From NCBI GenBank assembly GCA_020025615.1, contig JAHHRT010000087.1, forward strand, positions 1 through 5,797: DNA of 5,797 nucleotides, given 5' to 3'. Shown in pieces: positions 1 to 4,971 of the stretch; the first letter of the stretch is position 1, and the number at the start of each line of letters is the position of its first letter. This DNA comes from Oscillospiraceae bacterium. GTDB lineage: Bacteria > Bacillota > Clostridia > Oscillospirales > Oscillospiraceae. A model generated the notes under the pieces. The model was not told the origin of the DNA, made no database searches, and saw nothing but the letters and a program-made list of their open reading frames with translations. Position numbers and translations under genes: made by a program.

Positions 1-469
1 GTCGTTTCAAACATGACTCTTTGGTCTTAACAGCTGGCAGCCGTTTTTGCTGGACTATCTCTCGCTTGTTGTGCTGTCCTCCAGAGGGAGGCGCAGCACC
101 ATCTGTCCGGTCATGGCCCCGTGTCTTGATCCGATCCGCAGTCGCAGACTCCTTCCCAGAAGGGGGCTTTCTTCCAGTCCAGGTGCTTTCCGTCTCTGGA
201 ATATCACCTGCGTTCTGCTTTTCCTGTTTTTGTTTGGAACACAGTTTTTCCGCCATGCGCTCCATCTGCCGGAATCCACGGTCGGCAGTACGCTCGATGG
301 CGTCTCCACCATAATCGTCCCGCTGATCTTGCTGTGCCGCCTCACGAAGCTGCCCATGGAGGCGCTGTGTACCATCATCCAATCCACGGCGCACCAGTTG
401 CTTTGGAACCGCCTTTGCTTTTTCTTTCAACCGCTGCTCTATCTTTGGTTTTTCCTTGATCTTATCGAT
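1..469 (-). CDS. N-terminal part of a CD1108-type mobile-element protein (partial, apparent ATC start)
   Basis: An open frame of 156 codons with no stop runs off the left edge. The visible product is hydrophilic and rich in Lys, Arg, Gln and Glu. It begins (I/M)DKIKEKPKIEQRLKEKAKAV, continues with QLREAAQQDQRDDYGGDAIE, and later carries ADRIKTRGHDR (about residues 111-121) and an AVKTKES stretch near the edge. Known of the family: in Tn1549-like elements the gene after virB4 is usually a long protein with a charged N-terminal tail holding repeated IKTR-like motifs, then a membrane anchor and a peptidase/wall-hydrolase domain. I infer this is that gene; the membrane and catalytic parts are not in view. 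Start: a ribosome site AGAGGTGAT (475-483) stands 9 nt before ATC (467-469), and an in-frame TAG lies two codons upstream. The nearest standard alternatives are TTG (428-430), GTG (392-394) and ATG (263-265), all without a good ribosome site. The gene may be impaired by an ATG-to-ATC change. Confidence 0.68.
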   Translation of the reverse strand, partial: MDKIKEKPKIEQRLKEKAKAVPKQLVRRGLDDGTQRLHGQLREAAQQDQRDDYGGDAIERTADRGFRQMERMAEKLCSKQKQEKQNAGDIPETESTWTGRKPPSGKESATADRIKTRGHDRTDGAAPPSGGQHNKREIVQQKRLPAVKTKESCLKR

Positions 470-474
470 TTTCT

Positions 475-483
475 ATCACCTCT
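475..483 (-). promoter_or_regulatory. Ribosome binding site pointing to an ATC start
   Basis: AGAGGTGAT on the minus strand, nine bases before ATC at 467-469. It matches the 16S tail well. No ATG, GTG or TTG lies in the correct frame between the upstream TAG (473-475) and the TTG fourteen codons in, so this site is what argues for the ATC. Confidence 0.6.
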
Positions 484-490
484 ATTTCAA

Positions 491-511
491 GGGAGGGGCA
501 TTGCCCCTCCC
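491..511 (-). promoter_or_regulatory. GC-rich hairpin between virB4 and the next gene
   Basis: GGGAGGGGC and GCCCCTCCC form a 9-bp perfect stem around a 3-base loop. It lies 7 nt after the virB4 stop and just before the ribosome site of the next gene. No T-run follows in the minus direction (TTGAAATAG), so it is not a standard intrinsic terminator. A role in mRNA stability, processing or partial attenuation is more likely. It resembles in placement the hairpin at 4580-4614. Confidence 0.6.
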
Positions 512-518
512 TGTGATG

Positions 519-2855
519 TTAGACAGACATTTCAGACGGGCGAGTCGTCATCAGCTTATAGAGCTGTGTGTTCCGGGGGAACTGATCCATAAAGGGTACA
601 ATGGCACTGCCACACTTGATGAGGCCCCGTCCAAAGTCCACATTGGTGATGTAGGAGAGCTGGTTGTCTGAGATGTTCAGCAGCCGGGCCAGTTCCGTCC
701 GATCCGTGCTTGCCTGATTGAGCATGACCAGGAATTCACTGTTGGCCAGCATGGTGCGGGCAGTATGGGACTGGAGCAGGTCGTCCACATTCTGGGTCAG
801 TCCGGTGGCACAGGCCCCGTATTTTCTCACTCGCTTCCAGAGCGTGAACAGAAAGTTTGCACTATACTCATGCTGGAACAGCAGATAGATCTCGTCAATG
901 TAGATCCAGGTATTGCGTCCCAGCTTTCGGTTTCGGATCACCCGGTTGAAGATGCTGTCCAGCACCACCAGCATTCCAACGGGAAGGAGCTGTTTGCCCA
1001 GATCCCGAATGTCATAGCATAAGATGCGAGACTGGGTATCCACATTGGTGGGCTTGGCAAAGGTGTTGAGGCTGCCCTCTGTGAACAGCTCAATAGCCAG
1101 CGCCACATCCCGTGCCTCCGGCTCCGGCTGCTGCAGCAGGGCGGCGTGGAAATCCTGAAGTGTAGGTGCTGTACCCTGATACCCCCCACGGATATAGTTG
1201 CGGTAGCACTGTGCGGTGCAGCGGTCAATGATAGATTTCTCCTTGGCGGACAGCTTACCGGCACCCACCAGCTGCTCACAAAGAGACAATAGGAATTCGG
1301 ATTTGAGGACAACAGGATTCTCTCCATCCCCATAGCCCTGCTCCATATCCATGGCATTGATGTGGGTCTGGGAGGTGGCAGAGATCTCCACCACTTCGCC
1401 GCCCAAGCCCTCAATGAGCGGACGGTACTCACTCTCCGGGTCGATGACCAGGATGTCATCCTGGGTGGAGAGGGCCAGCCCCGCCATTTCCCGTTTGGCA
1501 GTGAAGGACTTGCCGGAGCCGCTGACGCCCAATACAAAGCCATTGCCATTGAGGAGCTGCTTGCGGTCTGCAATGATGAGGTTCTTGCTGATGACATTCT
1601 GGCCATAGTAGACGCCGCCTCGATCCTGGATCTCCTGGGCCTTGAAGGGCATGAGAACAGCCAGTGCCTCAGTGGTAAGGGTACGCAGGGCATCGATCCT
1701 CCGCAGGCCCAGAGGAAGTGCAGTGACCAGACCCGCATCCTGCTGCCAGTTAAGGGTGGTGAGCTGGCACAGATGCTTGCGGGCAATGGACTGGAGCGTC
1801 TCTGTATCGCTGTCCAGTTCCTCCTTGCTGCTGGCCAGATGCACCAGTGTCACCACAGCAAACATCATCCGCTGGTCCCGTGTGGTCAGGTCGTCCAGCA
1901 TTTCACGGGTCTCCTTACGCTGCTGTTCCAGATCATAGGGAACCACAGCAGAGAAATTGTTGTTGGAATTCTGACGGCGCTGCCAGTTGGTCACATTGGT
2001 CTCCACACCCAGCAGTCGGTTCTGCATCTCCCGCACCGCCTCATCCGTAGGGACGGGGATCACATCAATGGACAGCATGAGACTGCGGTTGAGGCTGGTG
2101 AGCTCCTGGATCATGGAGTCTTTGATATAGCTGGCGTACTCTTTGACAAACAGGACCCGGCCATACTGATCCCCCATCACAAAATGATCCTTGTGGTATT
2201 CCATACTGTCCGGACAGATGGCGTCCTTGAAGGCACGGCCCTGTTTCATCCATCCCTCCAGATCCATCTGAAACTCCGTTTCCTCACCCACACGGTAAAA
2301 GTCATGGAGGACGCGAAGCCGCTGGGCAGCATCTAACTCCTCACAGTGGGAGTCCAGCTGGTTGAGTCGGGAGGTCGCTTCGTTCATTGCTCGGTCGAAA
2401 AAGGTGCGGGCTTCCTCCGGAGTTTTTCTGTGGGTGGAAATGGTGAGGTATCGTTCCTGCACCACACTGTTGGAGGAATCCGTGACCTTGCCCAACAGCA
2501 TGGCATTGTACTCTGCCCGTCCGCCATCCAAATGATCTCCCTGGGGCGGGATGAGGATCTCTGCTTCAAAGTTCTTTCGGTTCAACCGCTTATTGTTGAT
2601 GGTGATCTTGGTGGTGGAACCAGTGTCCAGCGCGTTGAGCAGTTCAGAGTAGCCCAGAAACATGGTCGTCTTGTCCTCTTTTGAGGCGATGGCGTAATTG
2701 ATATCCGTAAAACGGAGCGTTTTGGAATACTTGCTGCCAAACTGAAAGAGACCATCTGGCCAGATCTGACGGATCGGGATGGTGTCCTGCACGGACTTTG
2801 GAAGGGCGAAGCGCTCCCGATCCTGCTTGAGCGTGTTTTGTAAGGTTTTAATCAA
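519..2855 (-). CDS. virB4: VirB4-type conjugation ATPase
   Basis: This 778-residue protein is the ATPase that drives assembly and substrate transport of the type IV secretion channel, at the inner face of the membrane. The N-terminal half (about 1-410) is the VirB4/TraE-like domain with no nucleotide motif. The C-terminal P-loop domain shows Walker A GVSGSGKS (443-450; Lys449, Ser450), the VIDPESEY motif (470-477), Walker B IYIDE (651-655; Asp654, Glu655) and the later GLTQNVDDLL motif (685-694). The length is normal for the family and the frame is intact, so it should be active. Start: TTG at 2853-2855, nine bases after AGGAGG (2865-2870), which lies inside the end of prgI; the two genes overlap by 8 nt, so translation is probably coupled. 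The next in-frame ATG would remove about 64 residues of conserved N-terminus. The last codons read MSV then TAA. Confidence 0.96.
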   Translation of the reverse strand: MIKTLQNTLKQDRERFALPKSVQDTIPIRQIWPDGLFQFGSKYSKTLRFTDINYAIASKEDKTTMFLGYSELLNALDTGSTTKITINNKRLNRKNFEAEILIPPQGDHLDGGRAEYNAMLLGKVTDSSNSVVQERYLTISTHRKTPEEARTFFDRAMNEATSRLNQLDSHCEELDAAQRLRVLHDFYRVGEETEFQMDLEGWMKQGRAFKDAICPDSMEYHKDHFVMGDQYGRVLFVKEYASYIKDSMIQELTSLNRSLMLSIDVIPVPTDEAVREMQNRLLGVETNVTNWQRRQNSNNNFSAVVPYDLEQQRKETREMLDDLTTRDQRMMFAVVTLVHLASSKEELDSDTETLQSIARKHLCQLTTLNWQQDAGLVTALPLGLRRIDALRTLTTEALAVLMPFKAQEIQDRGGVYYGQNVISKNLIIADRKQLLNGNGFVLGVSGSGKSFTAKREMAGLALSTQDDILVIDPESEYRPLIEGLGGEVVEISATSQTHINAMDMEQGYGDGENPVVLKSEFLLSLCEQLVGAGKLSAKEKSIIDRCTAQCYRNYIRGGYQGTAPTLQDFHAALLQQPEPEARDVALAIELFTEGSLNTFAKPTNVDTQSRILCYDIRDLGKQLLPVGMLVVLDSIFNRVIRNRKLGRNTWIYIDEIYLLFQHEYSANFLFTLWKRVRKYGACATGLTQNVDDLLQSHTARTMLANSEFLVMLNQASTDRTELARLLNISDNQLSYITNVDFGRGLIKCGSAIVPFMDQFPRNTQLYKLMTTRPSEMSV

Positions 2856-3201
2856 GTTTCAATGCCTCCTTGATCGATGAGTGTTCCATGGCTTTTACAT
2901 ACAGATTCTCGGACTTGAATACCAGTTTTTTGGGGAGCAGGAATTCTGAGCGAATGAACGCACAGAGAAACTGCTCCAAATTCATGCCGTTGTAGGTAAA
3001 AAAGCCGCCCATGGCAAAGGGAAAAGCGGACAGGACACAGACCCAGCCGATCTCCCCAGAGCCAAGGATGGGCTTCAGGCCAAAATAGACGGCAACTGCC
3101 ACCACTACGGCCAAAAGCGCGAACAGAAATTGCCGCAGAGAAAGGCCGAAGAAGATGCTCTCCTGATAGTTTCGGACTTCTTTGTTGATGCGAACTTCCA
3201 A
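2848..3201 (-). CDS. prgI: PrgI-family conjugation membrane protein
   Basis: A 117-residue membrane protein starting MEVRINKEVRNYQESIFFGL, the usual opening of the PrgI family found next to virB4 in Gram-positive conjugative elements. Two membrane helices are visible, at about 24-42 and 51-68, followed by the family-like stretch NGMNLEQFLCAFIRSEF and a charged C-terminus. By its position it is a small inner-membrane part of the mating channel, comparable to VirB3 (inference). Start: TTG at 3199-3201, seven bases after GGGAGG. The frame stays open upstream to 3405, but that extension is mostly antisense to the plus-strand gene and does not look like PrgI; an in-frame ATG at 3214-3216 overlaps the ribosome site itself. 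The gene ends with TAA at 2848-2850, inside the virB4 start region. Confidence 0.92.
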   Translation of the reverse strand: MEVRINKEVRNYQESIFFGLSLRQFLFALLAVVVAVAVYFGLKPILGSGEIGWVCVLSAFPFAMGGFFTYNGMNLEQFLCAFIRSEFLLPKKLVFKSENLYVKAMEHSSIKEALKLD

Positions 3202-3202
3202 A

Positions 3203-3214
3203 GGATCACCTCCC
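3203..3214 (-). promoter_or_regulatory. Near-perfect Shine-Dalgarno of prgI
   Basis: The minus strand reads GGGAGGTGATCC. Eleven of these bases (GGAGGTGATCC) are exactly complementary to the conserved 3' end of 16S rRNA. It lies directly before TTG (3199-3201) and fixes that codon as the start instead of the upstream ATG. Confidence 0.85.
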
Positions 3215-3230
3215 ATTTCAGAGTAAAGAT

Positions 3231-3261
3231 TCGGCAGACAGAGCGTTGCAAAGTCTGCCGG
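3231..3261. repeat. Inverted repeat over the plus-strand promoter and prgI leader
   Basis: CGGCAGAC (3232-3239) and GTCTGCCG (3253-3260) are perfect 8-bp arms separated by 13 bases; the next outer pair could form a G-U. The loop contains TTGCAA, which is its own reverse complement. The repeat covers the -35 and spacer of the candidate plus-strand promoter and lies 17 nt upstream of the prgI ribosome site. It could be an operator, or a hairpin in the prgI leader. No T-run follows on either strand. Confidence 0.55.
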
Positions 3262-3274
3262 AGTATGGTAGTAT
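3246..3274 (+). promoter_or_regulatory. Candidate sigma-A promoter for the plus-strand gene
   Basis: TTGCAA (3246-3251, 4 of 6 to TTGACA), a 17-base spacer, and TAGTAT (3269-3274, 4 of 6 to TATAAT) preceded by TGG, an extended -10. A transcript starting near 3281 would have a leader of about 24 bases before the ATG at 3305, which just fits the ribosome site. This is pattern matching only. Confidence 0.45.
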
Positions 3275-3287
3275 TCACGAACCAACC

Positions 3288-3296
3288 AGAAGGAGG
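3288..3296 (+). promoter_or_regulatory. Ribosome binding site of the plus-strand membrane gene
   Basis: AGAAGGAGG ends eight bases before ATG (3305-3307). A GTG at 3299 in the same frame is only two bases from the site and is too close, so the ATG is the chosen start. Confidence 0.8.
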
Positions 3297-3304
3297 TCGT
3301 GACC

Positions 3305-3643
3305 ATGTTATTTGGATTTCTTGGTGTGAGTATTCTGGTACTGTCCGCAGTATTGCGGTTGACCGCAGTCTTTCGTTTGACGATCCCGTTTCTGTATGCG
3401 CTCATCGTCCCTACGCTGTTCCGCAGCTGGTTCTACAGCCACACAGCATTGGCCTGCGGGATCTGGTACGTACTGCTTGCGCTGACGCTGCTGTCCTGGG
3501 TGGTATCTCTGCTCCGCAAGGTGTGGGAGCTGATAGACGAGCATCGCTCAGAAAGAGCGGCAGAGGAGCTTCTGGCCTATCGCATTCGTAAGGCCAGAGA
3601 GCGTGGTGAGACAACGGTCAGCACCGAGGACCTTTATCGCTGA
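3305..3643 (+). CDS. Small membrane protein of unknown function, opposite to the transfer operon
   Basis: A 112-residue protein that I cannot assign to a family. It opens MLFGFLGVSILVLSAVLRLT, followed by hydrophobic segments at about 1-18, 22-39 and 48-70. A soluble, strongly charged tail (about 71-100: RKVWELIDEHRSERAAEELL, then a basic stretch) could form an amphipathic helix. A very good ribosome site and a candidate promoter support it, and nothing on the minus strand explains this interval. It lies between virB6 and prgI but is transcribed against them. Its TGA (3641-3643) is one base from the virB6 stop (3645-3647), so the two transcripts converge with no room for a terminator and should overlap. 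Possible roles are an accessory channel part, an entry-exclusion-like membrane protein, or antisense control of virB6; none is shown by the sequence. I am fairly sure it is a gene and have no function for it. Confidence 0.75.
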   Translation: MLFGFLGVSILVLSAVLRLTAVFRLTIPFLYALIVPTLFRSWFYSHTALACGIWYVLLALTLLSWVVSLLRKVWELIDEHRSERAAEELLAYRIRKARERGETTVSTEDLYR

Positions 3644-3644
3644 A

Positions 3645-4490
3645 TCAGCCGAGGCCCAACAATTCCCGGATGATCCGGTCGCTCATTTTGATGGAACCAA
3701 CCAGCACCAGCATATTGAAGATCAGTTCACCCACATAGTTCCACACGATGGTTGCCGCAGCCACAGTGCTGTCTCCAATAGCAGGTGGAGCTGAGGCAAA
3801 CTGCGAAAAGATCACACAGGACAAAACGATGACACAGCCCTCCAGACAGATGGCGGCATAGCTTTTCAAAAATGCTATGCCGATACTGCTGGAGGGCTGT
3901 CCTGCAAAACTGGATAAAGGGATAGGTGCGATGGCTGTTGCCATATACAGCTTAAAAAAGCGGCTGTAAACGGTCAGGATCATGACCAAAGACAGGACCC
4001 AAATAAACAGTGAGCCCAAGAGTGTCACTGCCCACAAGGGGATAGATTCCAATAGCCCGACCCCTTCAATGACGGACACCATCTCATCTGGCAAGGCTGT
4101 AGCAGACATGGCTGTCAGCCCCGAAGCGCCCATGATGGTCGTGACCATCCCCTGTGCCACGCTGAACAGGGCTGTCATCAGCTCCATCCCATGGGAGACA
4201 GCCGCCTGTGCCAGCACAAAGCGAATAAAGGTTTTGAATACCACCTCTGGTCGCTTCATCTCTGTGAAGCTGCCACAGGTCTTGACCACGCCCATTACAA
4301 AGAACAGCACCAGCAGGGCGTAGCCGATCGCCTGCAATGCTCCATTGATGCTGACGATCACATTCCAGATACCGCCGCCCTTGAATTCTTCCGGGCTGGT
4401 GCTGATCAGAGTCCATATCTCATCCAGCTTGCCATTCCAGGTCTCTAATGCGGAATTGAGGTTATCTACGATCCAGTTTCCGCTTCCCAA
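3645..4490 (-). CDS. virB6: VirB6/TrbL-type polytopic conjugation protein
   Basis: A 281-residue protein with an N-terminal soluble part (about 1-45) and several membrane helices: about 48-70, 86-100, 104-121, 152-176, 213-232 and 246-267. A family-like core reads YSRFFKLYMATAIAPIPLSS (175-194), then KSYAAICLEGCVIVLSCVIF. This matches the VirB6/TrbL-like protein (CD1112-type) that lies between the Maff2-type gene and prgI in Tn1549-like elements. It probably forms part of the inner-membrane DNA path. Start: TTG at 4488-4490, eight bases after AGGAGG in the strong site at 4495-4504. The ATG inside that site runs straight into a TGA, so it cannot start this frame. The upstream 23-codon ORF ends on the base before the TTG. 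The 3' third contains a striking nested inverted repeat (3834-3900). Confidence 0.9.
   Translation of the reverse strand: MGSGNWIVDNLNSALETWNGKLDEIWTLISTSPEEFKGGGIWNVIVSINGALQAIGYALLVLFFVMGVVKTCGSFTEMKRPEVVFKTFIRFVLAQAAVSHGMELMTALFSVAQGMVTTIMGASGLTAMSATALPDEMVSVIEGVGLLESIPLWAVTLLGSLFIWVLSLVMILTVYSRFFKLYMATAIAPIPLSSFAGQPSSSIGIAFLKSYAAICLEGCVIVLSCVIFSQFASAPPAIGDSTVAAATIVWNYVGELIFNMLVLVGSIKMSDRIIRELLGLG
3834..3900. repeat. Nested inverted repeat inside virB6
   Basis: Outer arms ACAGCCCTCCAG (3834-3845) and CTGGAGGGCTGT (3889-3900) match perfectly over 12 bp. Between them, CGGCATAGC (3854-3862) and GCTATGCCG (3874-3882) match over 9 bp around an 11-base A/T-rich loop. The internal loop has 8 bases on one side and 6 on the other. 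Read as RNA on either strand it folds into one long 67-nt hairpin. It covers virB6 codons 197-219. No T-run follows on either strand. Confidence 0.7.
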
Positions 4491-4562
4491 TCACATCACC
4501 TCCTCGTCGGGGCGAAATCCATTCCGCTCCGTTTCTGCCTGACAGCAAAAATTACGCTCCAT
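4491..4562 (-). CDS. Possible 23-residue peptide upstream of virB6
   Basis: ATG at 4560-4562 opens a 23-codon frame that begins MERNFCCQAETERNGF and ends in DEEVM, with TGA at 4491-4493. AGGAGG (4572-4577) lies nine bases before the ATG, which is a good ribosome site. The TGA is directly followed by the TTG start of virB6, and the virB6 ribosome site is inside the last codons of this frame. That arrangement would let translation of the peptide feed into virB6 or control it. The peptide is polar, has two adjacent Cys and no signal or membrane segment. It may be a leader peptide or a chance frame; I do not recognise it. Confidence 0.4.
   Translation of the reverse strand: MERNFCCQAETERNGFRPDEEVM
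4495..4504 (-). promoter_or_regulatory. Shine-Dalgarno of virB6
   Basis: The minus strand reads AGGAGGTGAT, ten bases complementary to the 16S tail, with eight bases between AGGAGG and TTG (4488-4490). It fixes the TTG start of virB6. Confidence 0.82.
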
Positions 4563-4579
4563 TCCTTTGCCCCTCCTCT

Positions 4580-4614
4580 CCCACCCGCAACCGCTTTGCT
4601 GGGTTGCGGGTGGG
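4580..4614 (-). promoter_or_regulatory. GC-rich hairpin after the pilin-like gene
   Basis: CCCACCCGCAACC (4580-4592) and GGTTGCGGGTGGG (4602-4614) form a 13-bp perfect stem with a 9-base loop. On the minus strand it begins 21 nt after the Maff2-type stop and ends just before the ribosome site of the 23-codon frame. The bases after it are AGAGGAGGGG, so there is no T-run and it is not a standard terminator. It may protect the 3' end of the upstream message, mark a processing site, or cause partial termination. Confidence 0.7.
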
Positions 4615-4635
4615 CATTTATTGGTTTCTTCTTCA

Positions 4636-4971
4636 TCAGCCGCCAGTGATGAGGGTGAGGATCTCCTTGGTGAATACGATGACGATGCCGCCTGCCACCG
4701 TCAGCATACCATTGGCCCGCTGGGAGGGGTCGTGGCTCTTGAGGGACAGGCCCACCTGCAGAATACCAAAGCCCAGCAGGATGAGACCGATCGCCCGGAT
4801 CAGGGAGAAGATGAAGTCACTGAGGTTGTTGACTACCTGGAGGGGGTCGCCGCCACCGGCAGCGAAGGCGGGGACGATGGTGCAGGCCATTGCCAGCATA
4901 AGGCTGGCGAACAGTGCATAGGCCTTCTTGATACGGCGCTCAAATTTGTTGTGTGTAAGATCGTTTTTCAT
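4636..4971 (-). CDS. Maff2-type small secreted/membrane protein (VirB2 pilin-like)
   Basis: A 111-residue protein. A basic N-terminus (ERRIKKAY) is followed by a hydrophobic stretch (about 18-36) ending PAFA, with AGGG after it, so signal peptidase probably cuts between Ala37 and Ala38. The mature part has two hydrophobic helices (about 53-77 and 88-108) joined by a short polar turn (KSHDPSQRAN). Signal peptide plus two helices plus about 75 mature residues is the VirB2/TrbC-like design. The family is annotated as Maff2 in Tn1549-like elements and lies between virD4 and virB6. Role as channel or pilus subunit is inferred from this design and position. Start: ATG at 4969-4971, eight bases after AAAGGAG (4980-4986), which lies inside the end of virD4; ATG and the virD4 TGA overlap by four bases (ATGA). 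Confidence 0.88.
   Translation of the reverse strand: MKNDLTHNKFERRIKKAYALFASLMLAMACTIVPAFAAGGGDPLQVVNNLSDFIFSLIRAIGLILLGFGILQVGLSLKSHDPSQRANGMLTVAGGIVIVFTKEILTLITGG

Noticed and set aside
55..387. Minus-strand frame of 110 codons with an ATG
   Set aside because: It is shifted relative to the frame at 1-469, which has the ribosome site and the family-like IKTR motif. It ends inside the window and looks like no known protein.
47..592. Plus-strand open frame of 181 codons
   Set aside because: It is codon-aligned antisense to the frame at 1-469, and its hydrophobic look is the mirror of the Lys/Glu-rich real product. It lacks a ribosome site.
938..1786. Minus-strand open frame of 282 codons in another frame of virB4
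   Set aside because: It lies wholly inside the virB4 P-loop region; its product is a Ser/Pro/Trp-rich out-of-frame reading.
1362..2336. Long plus-strand open frame (324 codons)
   Set aside because: It is antisense to the well-supported virB4 gene, has no ribosome site I can see, and its product has no recognisable motif. It is a by-product of virB4 codon use.
3202..3405. Upstream extension of the prgI frame (68 extra codons)
   Set aside because: It has no PrgI-like sequence, mostly overlaps the plus-strand gene in antisense, and ignores the near-perfect ribosome site before TTG 3199-3201.
3308..3544. Minus-strand 78-codon frame between virB6 and prgI
   Set aside because: It has a Gln/Arg-rich mirror-image composition and no ribosome site; the plus-strand gene explains this interval better.
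4580..4620. Intrinsic terminator in the plus direction
   Set aside because: The stem is followed by CATTTATTGG, not a run of T, and no plus-strand gene ends nearby.
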